A DNA stretch of 64,000 nt from Pseudoalteromonas rubra (GTDB lineage Bacteria > Pseudomonadota > Gammaproteobacteria > Enterobacterales > Alteromonadaceae): assembly GCF_000967655.1 (NCBI RefSeq), contig NZ_JXYA01000021.1, positions 62,001-126,000 of the forward strand, given 5' to 3'. Within the stretch, counting starts at the first letter, position 1, and each line of letters begins with the position of its first letter. Below the pieces are notes generated by a model. The model had not been told where the DNA came from. It did no database searches and worked only from the letters and a program-made list of their open reading frames with translations. Positions 27,208-35,846 of this stretch are shown piece after piece. Both the position numbers and the translations under genes were made by a program.

Positions 27208-28745
27208 TGCAGTCGCAAATACTACCGAGTCGTGCCGCTTTGGTCGACCGGATTGCAATGCAGTTTGAGTATGGCCAAAATCTGATCTGTCTGGTCGGCA
27301 ATTCCGGGCTAGGTAAAAGCTATCTGGCAGAATCTTTTATCACCGACAAATATCCGGAGTTTAACAAGGCATTTGTTAAGCTGGGTGCACATACCAAAGA
27401 CACGGAGCTGGTGCAGCAGCTGCTCGAAAACAGTTTTCGGGCACCTCTGGTAGATCATAAGTTATCGTTAACCGAGAACTTTTTTGTTCTATATAATGAG
27501 CAACCCTGTGGGCCATGCCTGTGGGTGATCGATGGTGCACGTCACCTTAGTGATGAGCTGATCCAGGAACTCCAGCTACTTGCAAAAAAAGCCCCGGATA
27601 CCTTATATATTCTGACCACAGCACAGGCACCCAAGATACTGCCCGAGGCGTTAGATATTCATCTGGAGCCTTTGTCTTTAGTAGAAAGCCGCCGTCTGAT
27701 GGCGATGTTTTTCCAGCAGCTGCCGCCTCAGGAAGATCCCATATTCAGCACCTTTTTACACGAAGCCGGCGGTAATCCCAGTATTTTGCTGGAGTGGCAG
27801 CAAAACCAGCATCAATTAACACTCAAATCTAAGCCGACTCTGAGCCGCAAACAATTGAACCTATTTCTCGGTGCGTTTGTGGTGATCACCACTTTGTTTC
27901 TGGTGGCTGTGGTGTACCAAAAAGACCTTGCTGATCTACTGCGGATGCAGCAGGATGTTGCCGCAACGCAAGTCGAGGAATTACCCGAGCCAACGGTACT
28001 GACGACCCAGCAAGCGCTATCGGATAACGACAGTCAGAGTGCGGATGACGTTGCGGCAGAGCAAAGCAGTGATGACACTCAGGCCGCAGTGCAGCACGAT
28101 GTGCAATCAATATTGGGTGCATTAACTGTGAGTCATAGCACACAGGACGGTAACCAGACAAATGAACCGGAAAAAGACAGTGGGAATGAGATAGCCAGTG
28201 GGAATGAGATAGCCAGTGGGAATGAGATAGCCAGTGGGAATGAGATAGCCAGTGGAGAAGACACCGACCAGATAACTGGTCAGGTAACTGGTCAGGTAAC
28301 TGGTCAGGTCACTGATGCACCGACAGTGGTTGCACAGGCTCTAACCCAGGAAACTGCGGCAGAGGAGCCTGAGGCGACAGGTACGCAGGAACAGATTGAA
28401 ACGCCACAGCCAGCAGGCGTCTCTGACCAGTCGGGCGGCTTATCCGATAATACCTGGTTTATGGCGCAGGACAGCAATGCCTGGACAATTCAATTGTTGG
28501 CTGTCACCGATCAGGCGGTGGCGCAGCGGTATGTAGCGCAACATAAGCTAGCGCAGATCCGTATTGCACAGGTTAAACGTAACAACAAAGATTGGTGGTT
28601 CGTCACTTTGGCGCCCTTTGCGACCTTAGATGACGCAAAACAGGCGCGGGCTAATTTACCGCAAGCCGTGCTCGCAGGGCAGCCGTTTTTTAAGCGTATC
28701 GTGCAAATTAAGCAACAAATCCAACAGTCACAAACACAAAAATAG
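27207..28745 (+). CDS. damX: DamX-like AAA/SPOR membrane protein with in-frame tandem repeats
   Basis: A 512-residue protein. The N-terminal ATPase-like domain has a P-loop GNSGLGKS at 31-38 and WVIDGARHL as a Walker B-like strand. One TM helix lies at about 216-237. A long acidic, low-complexity periplasmic linker (about 238-425) precedes a C-terminal SPOR domain (about 428-505; WTIQLLAVTDQAVAQRYV), which binds septal peptidoglycan. The linker contains four perfect copies of SGNEIA (residues 325-348) and four of Q(I/V)TG/D (355-370), both encoded by near-identical DNA. Position between aroB and dam matches E. coli damX, where the protein acts in division. E. coli DamX also carries an N-terminal AAA-like region. 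Confidence 0.88.
   Translation: MQSQILPSRAALVDRIAMQFEYGQNLICLVGNSGLGKSYLAESFITDKYPEFNKAFVKLGAHTKDTELVQQLLENSFRAPLVDHKLSLTENFFVLYNEQPCGPCLWVIDGARHLSDELIQELQLLAKKAPDTLYILTTAQAPKILPEALDIHLEPLSLVESRRLMAMFFQQLPPQEDPIFSTFLHEAGGNPSILLEWQQNQHQLTLKSKPTLSRKQLNLFLGAFVVITTLFLVAVVYQKDLADLLRMQQDVAATQVEELPEPTVLTTQQALSDNDSQSADDVAAEQSSDDTQAAVQHDVQSILGALTVSHSTQDGNQTNEPEKDSGNEIASGNEIASGNEIASGNEIASGEDTDQITGQVTGQVTGQVTDAPTVVAQALTQETAAEEPEATGTQEQIETPQPAGVSDQSGGLSDNTWFMAQDSNAWTIQLLAVTDQAVAQRYVAQHKLAQIRIAQVKRNNKDWWFVTLAPFATLDDAKQARANLPQAVLAGQPFFKRIVQIKQQIQQSQTQK
28179..28250 (+). repeat. 18-bp tandem repeat, four perfect units, inside damX
   Basis: The unit AGTGGGAATGAGATAGCC occurs four times without a mismatch, then breaks off in AGTGG. 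Each unit adds six residues (SGNEIA) and keeps the frame, so gain or loss of units would change linker length only. Perfect identity at wobble positions points to recent expansion. Confidence 0.97.
28269..28316 (+). repeat. 12-bp tandem repeat, four units, inside damX
   Basis: Unit CAGGTAACTGGT: units 2 and 3 are identical, and units 1 and 4 differ by one and two bases. Encodes QVTG repeats, in frame, 18 bp after the end of the first array. Confidence 0.93.
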
Positions 28746-28782
28746 TGTAGAATCGCGCTACTTTGGGGTAACTAGTCAGATC

Positions 28783-29613
28783 ATGCAAAAAAAGACCAGA
28801 GCTTTTCTAAAATGGGCAGGTGGAAAATACGCCTTGGTGGAAGAAATTACCAAGCGCTTGCAAGCCGCAAATGAAGAGGCCGAAACTCTGGTGGAGCCCT
28901 TCGTTGGGGCTGGATCTGTCTTTCTCAACAGTCATTTCAAGCACTATATACTCAATGATATCAATGCCGATCTGATCAACCTTTACAAAGAGCTGCAACG
29001 CACGCCCGATGAGTTTATCAGTGATGCCAGAAAGTTATTTGTCGATCTGAACAACCATCCGGATGCTTACTATGCGTATCGTCAGCAGTTTAATGAAAGT
29101 GTGGATGTATATGAGCGGGCCATTCTGTTCTTATACATGAATCGCCATGGTTACAATGGGCTGTGTCGTTACAATCTCAAAGGGATTTTCAATGTGCCCT
29201 TTGGTAAATACAAACGTCCTTACTTTCCGGAAAATGAGTTGTACTTTTTTTCTGAGAAAGCACAGCAAGCCACCTTTACCTGCCTGAGCTACGAGCAGGT
29301 CTTTAAGCGTGTGCCGGATAAAGCCGTTGTGTATTGCGATCCACCTTATGTGCCGCTAAGCAAAACGGCGTCGTTTACCGCCTATGCTAAAGGAGGGTTT
29401 AACCTGGATGATCAGGCAGAGCTCGCCAACCTGGCAGAAAAGGCCGCCTTCGAGCAGCAAACGCCGGTACTTATCTCCAACCATGACACCGTATTGACGC
29501 GCAAGATATACAGTCAGGCTCAGCTGGATGTGATCCAGGTAAAAAGAACCATCAGTCCCAAAGGGTCGGGGCGTAATCGTGTCGACGAGCTGATGGCCCT
29601 ATATCACGATTAA
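28783..29613 (+). CDS. dam: DNA adenine methyltransferase Dam
   Basis: A 276-residue methyltransferase acting on adenine in GATC, used in mismatch repair and replication control. AdoMet-binding FLKWAGGK at residues 8-15, FVGAGSVFLN at about 40-49, and the catalytic DPPY at 186-189. The frame is open 51 codons further upstream inside damX, but the ATG at 28783 begins the conserved MQKKTRAFLKWAGGK sequence. It follows damX by 37 nt. Its stop is only 1 nt from the end of the convergent DUF2970 gene, with no terminator between. Confidence 0.97.
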   Translation: MQKKTRAFLKWAGGKYALVEEITKRLQAANEEAETLVEPFVGAGSVFLNSHFKHYILNDINADLINLYKELQRTPDEFISDARKLFVDLNNHPDAYYAYRQQFNESVDVYERAILFLYMNRHGYNGLCRYNLKGIFNVPFGKYKRPYFPENELYFFSEKAQQATFTCLSYEQVFKRVPDKAVVYCDPPYVPLSKTASFTAYAKGGFNLDDQAELANLAEKAAFEQQTPVLISNHDTVLTRKIYSQAQLDVIQVKRTISPKGSGRNRVDELMALYHD

Positions 29614-29614
29614 G

Positions 29615-29800
29615 TCACAATACAACCGAGTTAACGAACCAGGCTAACGCAACCACCAGTGCGATGACAAAGCACACGGCTAGCAAGGCGAAGGGCCAGA
29701 AGTGTTTTTGGCTGAAATCGACACGATATTTGGCCTGGCTCTGCACACCAAACATGGCAGCAAGTACACTCTGAATAAGTATAAAGAATCGTTCTGTCAC
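29615..29800 (-). CDS. DUF2970 small membrane protein
   Basis: A 61-residue protein with the DUF2970 pattern: an N-terminal amphipathic stretch (FFILIQSVLAAMFGVQSQ), a basic segment and one C-terminal TM helix (about 38-60). The GTG at 29798-29800 is chosen as start because it begins the conserved region and has AGGAGCCAGGA upstream; the longer frame adds 26 unconserved residues. Function unknown. It lies on the opposite strand inside the usual dam-rpe junction. Confidence 0.75.
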   Translation of the reverse strand: MTERFFILIQSVLAAMFGVQSQAKYRVDFSQKHFWPFALLAVCFVIALVVALAWFVNSVVL

Positions 29801-29845
29801 GGCGTCCTGGCTCCTGTGTGAACTAAGATACCGCTCAGTATAGTG

Positions 29846-29914
29846 CATCAATACCAACTTGTCGTAACGACGCGCCAAAAACGCGTGACCATATTAAGTA
29901 CGTTGGTATCGATG
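29846..29914. repeat. Palindromic (cruciform-type) intergenic element
   Basis: Outer arms CATCAATACCAAC (29846-29858) and GTTGGTATCGATG (29902-29914) match at 12 of 13 positions. Inside are two further small dyads, GTCGT/ACGAC (29861-29871) and ACGCG/CGCGT (29870-29886). It resembles the ATACCAA...TTGGTAT palindromes that are widespread between genes in marine gammaproteobacteria, or a small MITE. It lies between the DUF2970 gene and the 101-residue gene; its right arm ends just before that gene's stop codon. Confidence 0.6.
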
Positions 29915-29915
29915 A

Positions 29916-30221
29916 TTAGAATTGTGAAAATTGGCTCGCCGTTTGCTCGTCACCAGAACCCAACAACAGTTCCAGCAAATCAAGATAATGAAACTGTGCA
30001 TTGCTGCTGCCACCTGTTAACCAGGCATACCAACTGGTGTGTGACTCTAGTTTGCATACATTTGCTTGCGCATGCTGACTGGCCACAGTGGTAGAGCATT
30101 GGCACATATCGTTTTTTGCGATTAAGGTATCGTCGCCATTGAATGACACCACGCCAGCAGATAAGACTACCGCAGCCGTGAGCAAAAGCGTCCGTGTTTT
30201 AAGCCGACCTAACATAACCAT
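29916..30221 (-). CDS. Hypothetical exported protein
   Basis: A 101-residue product not recognised. It has a basic N-terminus and a hydrophobic stretch (about 10-27, LLLTAAVVLSAGVVSF) that fits a signal peptide or membrane anchor. The rest is about 70 residues with three cysteines (CQC at 40-42 and Cys56) and two Trp-containing segments, then a leucine-rich tail. A GGGG stretch lies before the ATG at 30221. A small redox or metal-binding role is possible but unsupported. It lies in the dam-rpe junction on the minus strand. Confidence 0.5.
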   Translation of the reverse strand: MVMLGRLKTRTLLLTAAVVLSAGVVSFNGDDTLIAKNDMCQCSTTVASQHAQANVCKLESHTSWYAWLTGGSSNAQFHYLDLLELLLGSGDEQTASQFSQF

Positions 30222-30391
30222 ATCCCCAGTGAATAGTTATCCTTAAATAATACACTATGGATATTTATTAAACAATCGCTTTGTCCTGTAAAAAGTGCCT
30301 CTGCTCGCAAAATATGTCCCGCTAACAATCAGGTGTTTTTAGCGTTCAGATGGGTTACAGTAGCCGCTGACATTTTGTTTCAGGGGGTAGT

Positions 30392-31081
30392 ATGTCGCAG
30401 AACAATAATAAATCCGAGTTCTTAATTGCACCGTCCATTTTGTCTGCCGACTTTGCTCGGTTGGGTGAAGACGTCGCCAAAGTATTGGCTGCGGGTGCGG
30501 ATGTTGTGCACTTTGATGTGATGGACAATCATTACGTGCCAAATCTGACTTTTGGTCCGATGATCTGTGAGGCGCTGCGTAATTATGGCATCACAGCCCC
30601 CATTGATGTTCACCTGATGATTAAGCCAGTGGACAGCTTGATCCCTGAATTTGCCAAAGCGGGTGCTGATATTATTACTTTTCACCCTGAAGCCAGTGAA
30701 CATATTGATCGCAGCCTGGCACTGATTAAGGAGCAAGGGTGTGAGGCCGGATTGGTGCTTAACCCGGCAACGCCATTGCATTACCTCGATTACGTCATGG
30801 ACAAAGTGGATCAGATCCTGCTGATGTCTGTGAATCCGGGTTTTGGCGGACAAAGCTTTATTCCTCAGACGCTCGATAAGCTACGTCAGGTACGTGAGCG
30901 TATTGAAGCCAGTGGCCGCAAAATTCGTCTCGAAGTCGACGGCGGCATAAAAGTCGACAATATTGCAGAAGTGGCAGAGGCTGGCGCCGATATGTTCGTT
31001 GCCGGCTCTGCGATTTTTAATCAACCAGACTATCGGACAGTCATTGATGCGATGCGCTCAGAGCTCGCTAAGGTGGGCTAA
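30392..31081 (+). CDS. rpe: Ribulose-phosphate 3-epimerase
   Basis: A 229-residue TIM-barrel enzyme interconverting ribulose-5-phosphate and xylulose-5-phosphate. [33 protein letters not shown] (metal ligands and catalytic Asp), [14 protein letters not shown] and EVDGGI are diagnostic. CAGGGGGT lies before the ATG. It must have its own promoter in the 170-bp AT-rich gap, since the upstream genes run the other way. Its last base overlaps the gph start. Confidence 0.97.
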   Translation: MSQNNNKSEFLIAPSILSADFARLGEDVAKVLAAGADVVHFDVMDNHYVPNLTFGPMICEALRNYGITAPIDVHLMIKPVDSLIPEFAKAGADIITFHPEASEHIDRSLALIKEQGCEAGLVLNPATPLHYLDYVMDKVDQILLMSVNPGFGGQSFIPQTLDKLRQVRERIEASGRKIRLEVDGGIKVDNIAEVAEAGADMFVAGSAIFNQPDYRTVIDAMRSELAKVG

Positions 31082-31746
31082 TGCGTTACCAGGGTATTCT
31101 ATTTGACCTCGATGGCACTTTGGTCGACAGTGCACATGACTTGTATATGGCGCTGAATTTAACGCTGACGGAAGTGGCTTTTCCGGTGGTCAGCCGCACT
31201 CAGGTGCTTGAGTGGGTAGGTAATGGCATTGATGTATTGGTACACCGTGGTCTCAGTGGTAGCAATGAGATTAACGCAGAATTACCGCCGCGCCTGGTGG
31301 CCGAAGCACAAGAACGCTTTGCCGGACATTATCGGGCGCTGGTAGGTCAGTACTCTTTGCTCTACGCCAATGTCGAAACAGTACTGTCTGCATTCAGCCA
31401 TGTCCCCAAGGCTGTGGTAACCAATAAAAGCCGCGAATTTACGCTGCAATTGCTCGAGAACCTGAATCTGAGCACGCACTTTGATGTAGTGGTATGTGGC
31501 GATGATGGCCCTAAAAAGCCAGCTGCTGAGCCGCTGTTGTCTGCCTGTGAGCAACTTAATATCGCACCGCAAGATGCCATCATGGTGGGTGACTCAAAAA
31601 GTGATATTCTGGCCGCTCAGGCTGCAAAAATGCCTGTGATTGCACTTAAATATGGGTACAATCAAGGGCTGGACCTGACCCAGTTTAATCCAGAGTACCT
31701 CTGTGAGGGCTTCTTGGATATAATCCCCATTTTAAATCGACCTTAA
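31081..31746 (+). CDS. gph: Phosphoglycolate phosphatase
   Basis: A 221-residue HAD-family hydrolase removing phosphate from 2-phosphoglycolate. Motif I FDLDGTL with nucleophile Asp9 and Asp11, motif II VVTNKS, motif III and IV KPAAEPLL...MVGDSKSDI. Directly coupled to rpe (TAATG overlap), as in E. coli. Confidence 0.95.
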   Translation: MRYQGILFDLDGTLVDSAHDLYMALNLTLTEVAFPVVSRTQVLEWVGNGIDVLVHRGLSGSNEINAELPPRLVAEAQERFAGHYRALVGQYSLLYANVETVLSAFSHVPKAVVTNKSREFTLQLLENLNLSTHFDVVVCGDDGPKKPAAEPLLSACEQLNIAPQDAIMVGDSKSDILAAQAAKMPVIALKYGYNQGLDLTQFNPEYLCEGFLDIIPILNRP

Positions 31747-31770
31747 ACTAGATAGGAGTAAAGGAACACA

Positions 31771-32775
31771 ATGACTAAACCAGTAGTGTTAAGTGGCATT
31801 CAGCCAACCGGTGGTATGACAATAGGCAATTATGTGGGTGCCATTAACCAGTGGCTTAAGCTACAGGAAGATCATGATTGTTTCTTTATGCTGGTTGATT
31901 TGCATGCCATCACAGTACGCCAGGAGCCAAGTGCCCTGCGTGAGCGTGTTTTAGATGGTATCGCACTGTATGCGGCTTGTGGTATCGACCCTGAAAAATC
32001 GGCGCTGTTTGTCCAGTCGCAAGTACCAGAGCATGCTCAGTTAAGTTGGGTACTGAATTGTTATGCGCAAATGGGCGAGCTGAACCGCATGACTCAGTTT
32101 AAGGACAAGTCAGCGAAAAACACCAACAATGTTAATGTGGGCTTGTTTGCTTATCCGGTACTTCAGGCTGCGGATATTCTGCTTTATCAGGCCGATCAGG
32201 TCCCCGTGGGAGAAGATCAGAAACAGCATCTGGAACTGACGCGTGATATCGCAACGCGCTTTAACAACCTATATGGTGACGTATTCAAAGTACCTGAGCC
32301 GTATATTCCTGAGCTGGGAGCGCGGGTAATGAGCTTACAGGATCCGTTAAAGAAAATGTCTAAATCGGACGATAATCCCAATGCATATATCATGCTGCTG
32401 GATGAGCCGAAGAAGATTGAGAAAAAGCTTAAAAAAGCCGTGACGGATTCAGATGAGCAGGCGCGTATTTACTTTGACCGGGAAGAGAAGCCAGGCGTTT
32501 CTAACCTGCTGACGCTGTTGTCAGTGGCGACCAAGCGCGATGTGGCTGATTTGGTACCTGAGTATGAAGACAAAATGTATGGCCACCTGAAAAAAGACAC
32601 CGCCGATGCCGTTGTGGCGATGCTGGAGCCGATGCAAGCACGCTTCAGAGAGATCCGCGAAGACCAGGCATTACTGGATCAGATCATGCGTAATGGCGCT
32701 GAAAAAGCAGGAGCTCGCGCAGAGCAAACGCTAAAAGCCGCTTATGAAGCGGTGGGCTTCATCCCACGCCCGTGA
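31771..32775 (+). CDS. trpS: Tryptophanyl-tRNA synthetase
   Basis: A 334-residue class Ic aminoacyl-tRNA synthetase. HIGH-like TIGN at 17-20 and KMSKS at 195-199; length equal to E. coli TrpS (334). Ribosome site TAGGAGTAAAGGA before the ATG. Last gene of the rpe-gph-trpS unit. Confidence 0.98.
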   Translation: MTKPVVLSGIQPTGGMTIGNYVGAINQWLKLQEDHDCFFMLVDLHAITVRQEPSALRERVLDGIALYAACGIDPEKSALFVQSQVPEHAQLSWVLNCYAQMGELNRMTQFKDKSAKNTNNVNVGLFAYPVLQAADILLYQADQVPVGEDQKQHLELTRDIATRFNNLYGDVFKVPEPYIPELGARVMSLQDPLKKMSKSDDNPNAYIMLLDEPKKIEKKLKKAVTDSDEQARIYFDREEKPGVSNLLTLLSVATKRDVADLVPEYEDKMYGHLKKDTADAVVAMLEPMQARFREIREDQALLDQIMRNGAEKAGARAEQTLKAAYEAVGFIPRP

Positions 32776-32795
32776 TCAGACTGCTCACGAACACA

Positions 32796-32823
32796 AAAAA
32801 GCCAGCAACTCTGCTGGCTTTTT
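32796..32823. terminator. Bidirectional terminator after trpS
   Basis: AAAAAGCCAGCA / TGCTGGCTTTTT with a 4-nt loop, placed between trpS and the convergent repressor gene. Confidence 0.92.
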
Positions 32824-32835
32824 GCTGTATATGGA

Positions 32836-33489
32836 TCACATACTGCGGCCACACCAGACTATCCTGCCTGCAATACCATGCTGCTGCGCATTGTCGGCAT
32901 GGATCTGCCAGGCCGGGTACTCTGGGTTATCACTCACAACGCTAATATGATCCCGGTGCTGTTGTAAGCGTTTAGCCATCAGACCATCTTCGGTTTGCAG
33001 CACAAATACACCACGTTTATTCGCGTCACGCTGGCTTAAATCAACCAGCACCATGTCGCCGTGCTGTAAAGTTGGTAGCATACTGTCGCCGCGAATAGTC
33101 ACAAACGCCAGTTGTTCACTGTGCACGCCCAGCTGAGTGCTAAGCCAGCGCTTATTCAGGGCAAACTGCTCTGTGATATCTTCACTGCCATTGATGCTAC
33201 CAAAACCGGCACTGGCTTCCACATCCAGCTTAGGCACCATTAGCATGTCTCCAGAGCCGCTCACTGCGGATTGCTCAGCGGGCTGTTCGCCGGTCAGCAA
33301 CCAGTTCAAATCGATATTGAATAAACTATACAAATGCTCCAGATAAGCCACCGATGGACGGCTCAGGCCACGGCAAATACGATAAATATGTGAAGGAGAC
33401 TTACCCGTGAGTTGCGCAAACTGGCGCTTGTTGCCGGCGCTAAACTGGTCGATCAAGGTAGTAAATCGGCGTGAAAATGCTGTGCTCAT
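32836..33489 (-). CDS. HTH / S24 peptidase-type transcriptional repressor
   Basis: A 217-residue CI/LexA-like regulator. N-terminal XRE-type helix-turn-helix (about 10-65; KRQFAQLTGKSPSHIYRICRGLSRPS), then a C-terminal S24 self-cleavage domain with the catalytic Ser136 in RGDSMLPTL and Lys173 in GLMAKRL. An Ala94-Gly95 pair in EASAGFG is the likely autocleavage site. Such proteins repress prophage or stress genes until RecA-stimulated cleavage. No phage genes are nearby, so this is a stand-alone regulator whose targets are unknown; the metalloprotease gene that starts 229 bp away on the other strand is one candidate. Confidence 0.88.
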   Translation of the reverse strand: MSTAFSRRFTTLIDQFSAGNKRQFAQLTGKSPSHIYRICRGLSRPSVAYLEHLYSLFNIDLNWLLTGEQPAEQSAVSGSGDMLMVPKLDVEASAGFGSINGSEDITEQFALNKRWLSTQLGVHSEQLAFVTIRGDSMLPTLQHGDMVLVDLSQRDANKRGVFVLQTEDGLMAKRLQQHRDHISVVSDNPEYPAWQIHADNAQQHGIAGRIVWCGRSM

Positions 33490-33654
33490 GACACCCCATA
33501 CAGGTTACAACGAAGAAAGAGGCTCAGAGTACTTGGCTCTTGCGTGACTGTACAGCACAGGGGGCTCAATTGCGCAAAGTCTGCCCAGTGTTCACTATGC
33601 GGGTAACAAATTGCGACATTTTTAACCAGCGACATAACAGTTTACGGGCACAGC

Positions 33655-33676
33655 GTACCTATAATAAGCTAGGTAC
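33655..33676. promoter_or_regulatory. Operator-like inverted repeat over a -10 box before the metalloprotease gene
   Basis: GTACCTA (33655-33661) and TAGGTAC (33670-33676) are exact inverted repeats with an 8-bp spacer. A consensus TATAAT (33660-33665) sits inside. It is 42 bp before the metalloprotease start. A convincing -35 box is missing, which would fit an activated promoter. Confidence 0.5.
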
Positions 33677-33717
33677 TGTTGGATTTTTCAACGCCATAAG
33701 ATAATGGAGAAGGAACG

Positions 33718-35034
33718 ATGAATTATATTTCGACGGGTCACTGGGTACTGGTAATGACACTGAGCGCATTGACCGGGTGCTCAGGTGGCAGTGATGATAA
33801 TCCGCCGGTGAATGAAACGCCGCAGTTACTGACTGTCTCAACAGTCAGTGCAGGGGGTGGGGCACTGGAACCCGCAGAGTTAAAGGTTAGCAAGGGCAAA
33901 ACCGCTGAGTTTGTCGCGAAACCCCAGGCGGGTTATGAGCTGACCGAGCTAAGTGGTTGCGCGGGCAAGCGCACCGGCGTGGCTTACAAGGTGGAGCGGG
34001 TCGAGCAAAACTGTCAGGTGACTGCACGTTTTTCGCCGATTCGTTACCGCCTGGATGCAACCGTCAGTCAGGGAGGGAATGTGGATACCAGCTCTCAGCA
34101 GGTGGCTTATGGTAGTGCCGCTGAGTTTGTCTTTACACCCAACAGTGACCATATTCTGGAGCGCGTCGGAGGTTGTAATGGGGTGCTAACAGAAGGTCGT
34201 TATCGTATTTCTGAGGTGACGGGGGCCTGCACAGTGAGTGCGTTATTCTTACCTTATCTTCCCGATCCTGAGTCAGTAACGCGGATCCGCTTACCGGTCG
34301 TGGTACATGTGCTGGATAATGGCTATTTTGAACTCAGCGATGAGCAGATCCTATCTCAGCTACGGGCGACCAATTTGCATTTTCGGGGCAAAAATAGTGC
34401 TGAAATCGAGACCATTCCCGAAACTTATACTCCCTTTGTTGCAGACACCGGGATCCAGTTTTATCTGGCCGACACAGATCCGGATGGCCAGCCTCACTCA
34501 GGGATTGTGAGGGTCGATGCCACGGCCAGTGTCTTTGCGCTGGAGGGGTACCCATTTGCCCGCAGCGATGCCGGCGGTTCGGATGCCTGGCCGACAGATC
34601 GCTATATTAATATCTGGGTGGGCATCTCACGCACCCGCTTTAATGAGCCTGTCCTTGCGGGCAGGGCGCATGTCCCGGGCATAGCGCCTGAACAATATAT
34701 TGGCGTGTCGATAGAGCAGGGGCTGTTTGGCACCATTGCACCAAGAGAGCCGAATTATGATCAGGGCAAAACCCTGACCCATGAGCTGGGTCATTTCCTG
34801 GGCCTAATTGGTCATACTAATCCCCCCTGGAATGACCAAAACACCCATCGTCATCTGAGCTGTGACGGACTAGTGCAGACGGAATGTGTGAATGCGGATC
34901 TGACCATGAACTTTATGAGTACCAACGTTTATGACAATGGACAGAAAATGTTTTCACTGAGCCAAAGTCAACTGATGCGTGCCTGGCTGGAAACGGGACC
35001 ATTGCAGGCATTGTATGTGAATAATCAGCCCTAA
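33718..35034 (+). CDS. Secreted M43-type zinc metalloprotease lipoprotein
   Basis: A 438-residue predicted lipoprotein: signal peptide with lipobox LTGC (Cys20) followed by a Ser/Gly/Asp-rich tether. Residues about 38-185 form two beta-rich repeats, each with a pair of cysteines (GCAGK...QNC and GCNGV...GAC), resembling InlB/bacterial surface repeats. The C-terminal half is a metzincin peptidase with HELGHFLGLIGH (zinc ligands His355, His359, His366; Glu356 catalytic) and a Met-turn NFMST. The extended HExxHxxGxxH plus the LPVVVHVLDNG start fit the pappalysin (M43) family. Probably acts on proteins outside the cell or at the outer membrane. Its end overlaps the convergent araC-type gene by 4 bp. 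Confidence 0.85.
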   Translation: MNYISTGHWVLVMTLSALTGCSGGSDDNPPVNETPQLLTVSTVSAGGGALEPAELKVSKGKTAEFVAKPQAGYELTELSGCAGKRTGVAYKVERVEQNCQVTARFSPIRYRLDATVSQGGNVDTSSQQVAYGSAAEFVFTPNSDHILERVGGCNGVLTEGRYRISEVTGACTVSALFLPYLPDPESVTRIRLPVVVHVLDNGYFELSDEQILSQLRATNLHFRGKNSAEIETIPETYTPFVADTGIQFYLADTDPDGQPHSGIVRVDATASVFALEGYPFARSDAGGSDAWPTDRYINIWVGISRTRFNEPVLAGRAHVPGIAPEQYIGVSIEQGLFGTIAPREPNYDQGKTLTHELGHFLGLIGHTNPPWNDQNTHRHLSCDGLVQTECVNADLTMNFMSTNVYDNGQKMFSLSQSQLMRAWLETGPLQALYVNNQP

Positions 35035-35837
35035 CGTTTTAGGTACTGGCGGGGGGTGGTACCAAAGAACTTTTTAAACGCGCTGTTAAATGCGGAGCTG
35101 GATTCAAAACCCAGCTGCTGGGCGATGACCTGCTGGGTTTCACCGGCGGTGAGCATCTCTACCGCACGCAGCGCCCTGAGCTTTTGCTTCCACTGGCTAA
35201 AGCTCATGGCAAAGCTTTTATGAAACAGGCGATTCAGGGTTCTGGCCGATGCCCCCACCTTCTCACCCCATTGCTCAAGCGTGAGCGTGCAGCCCGGGTT
35301 AGCGTACAGTTCACTGACTATCGGCAACAGCCGCTGATCATCCGCTTTGGGAATAAAAAACGCACTGGTGGGCGCCAGCTCCAGTCTGTCGATAAACACC
35401 TGGATAAAGCGCTCAGTTTTATCATCGAGCAGATAGTCTTCGGGCCAGGTGCAGATGGTCAGGATCATTTCTTTGAGCAGGGGATCAACCACCAGGGTTT
35501 TCGCCTGATCGCCCAAGATCTCAGCATACTTTTCGTCGATATAGACACTACGAAAATGTCCGCCATAGCGGCAGAAGGTTTCATGCTCCAGGTGGGGTGG
35601 GATCCACAACGCCTGCTGTGGCGGGATGACAAAGGTGCCCTGTGGCGTGAAAATGGTCATGACCGAATCGCTGATGTAAGTGATCTGCCCCCAGTGATGA
35701 CTATGCGCCCGTACGTGCTCATTGGCGGACATTGTGGTAGGTCGGGGGAAGACGGGCCGGTCCAGTGTCTTACGTTTAAACCGGCTGGACACACTGCGCC
35801 AGGAAGCATCTGTCCGATTTGATAAACTTTGTGTCAT
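35031..35837 (-). CDS. AraC-family transcriptional regulator with cupin sensor
   Basis: A 268-residue regulator. The N-terminal half is a cupin-like ligand domain (HSHHWGQITYISDSVMTIFTPQGTFVIPPQQALWIP), and the C-terminal 100 residues carry the two AraC helix-turn-helix motifs (LTLEQWGEKVGASARTLNRLF and QQVIAQQLGFESSSAFNSAFKKFFGTTPRQY). Divergent from the MFS gene 80 bp away, its most likely target. Ligand unknown. Confidence 0.92.
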   Translation of the reverse strand: MTQSLSNRTDASWRSVSSRFKRKTLDRPVFPRPTTMSANEHVRAHSHHWGQITYISDSVMTIFTPQGTFVIPPQQALWIPPHLEHETFCRYGGHFRSVYIDEKYAEILGDQAKTLVVDPLLKEMILTICTWPEDYLLDDKTERFIQVFIDRLELAPTSAFFIPKADDQRLLPIVSELYANPGCTLTLEQWGEKVGASARTLNRLFHKSFAMSFSQWKQKLRALRAVEMLTAGETQQVIAQQLGFESSSAFNSAFKKFFGTTPRQYLKR

Positions 35838-35846
35838 GATTTTCCA

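Noticed and set aside
28179..28316. Possible CRISPR-like array
   Set aside because: Units are contiguous, without spacers, and in frame inside damX.
29846..29914. Possible integron attC site
   Set aside because: The arms GTTGGTA and TACCAAC each miss the GTTRRRY / RYYYAAC core by one base, and there is no integrase or cassette array.
33546..33562. Possible LexA box near the S24 repressor gene
   Set aside because: CTGTACAG is a palindrome but lacks the CTGT-N8-ACAG spacing.
35184..35822. 212-codon plus-strand frame opposite the AraC-type gene
   Set aside because: Antisense shadow of a clearly conserved regulator.
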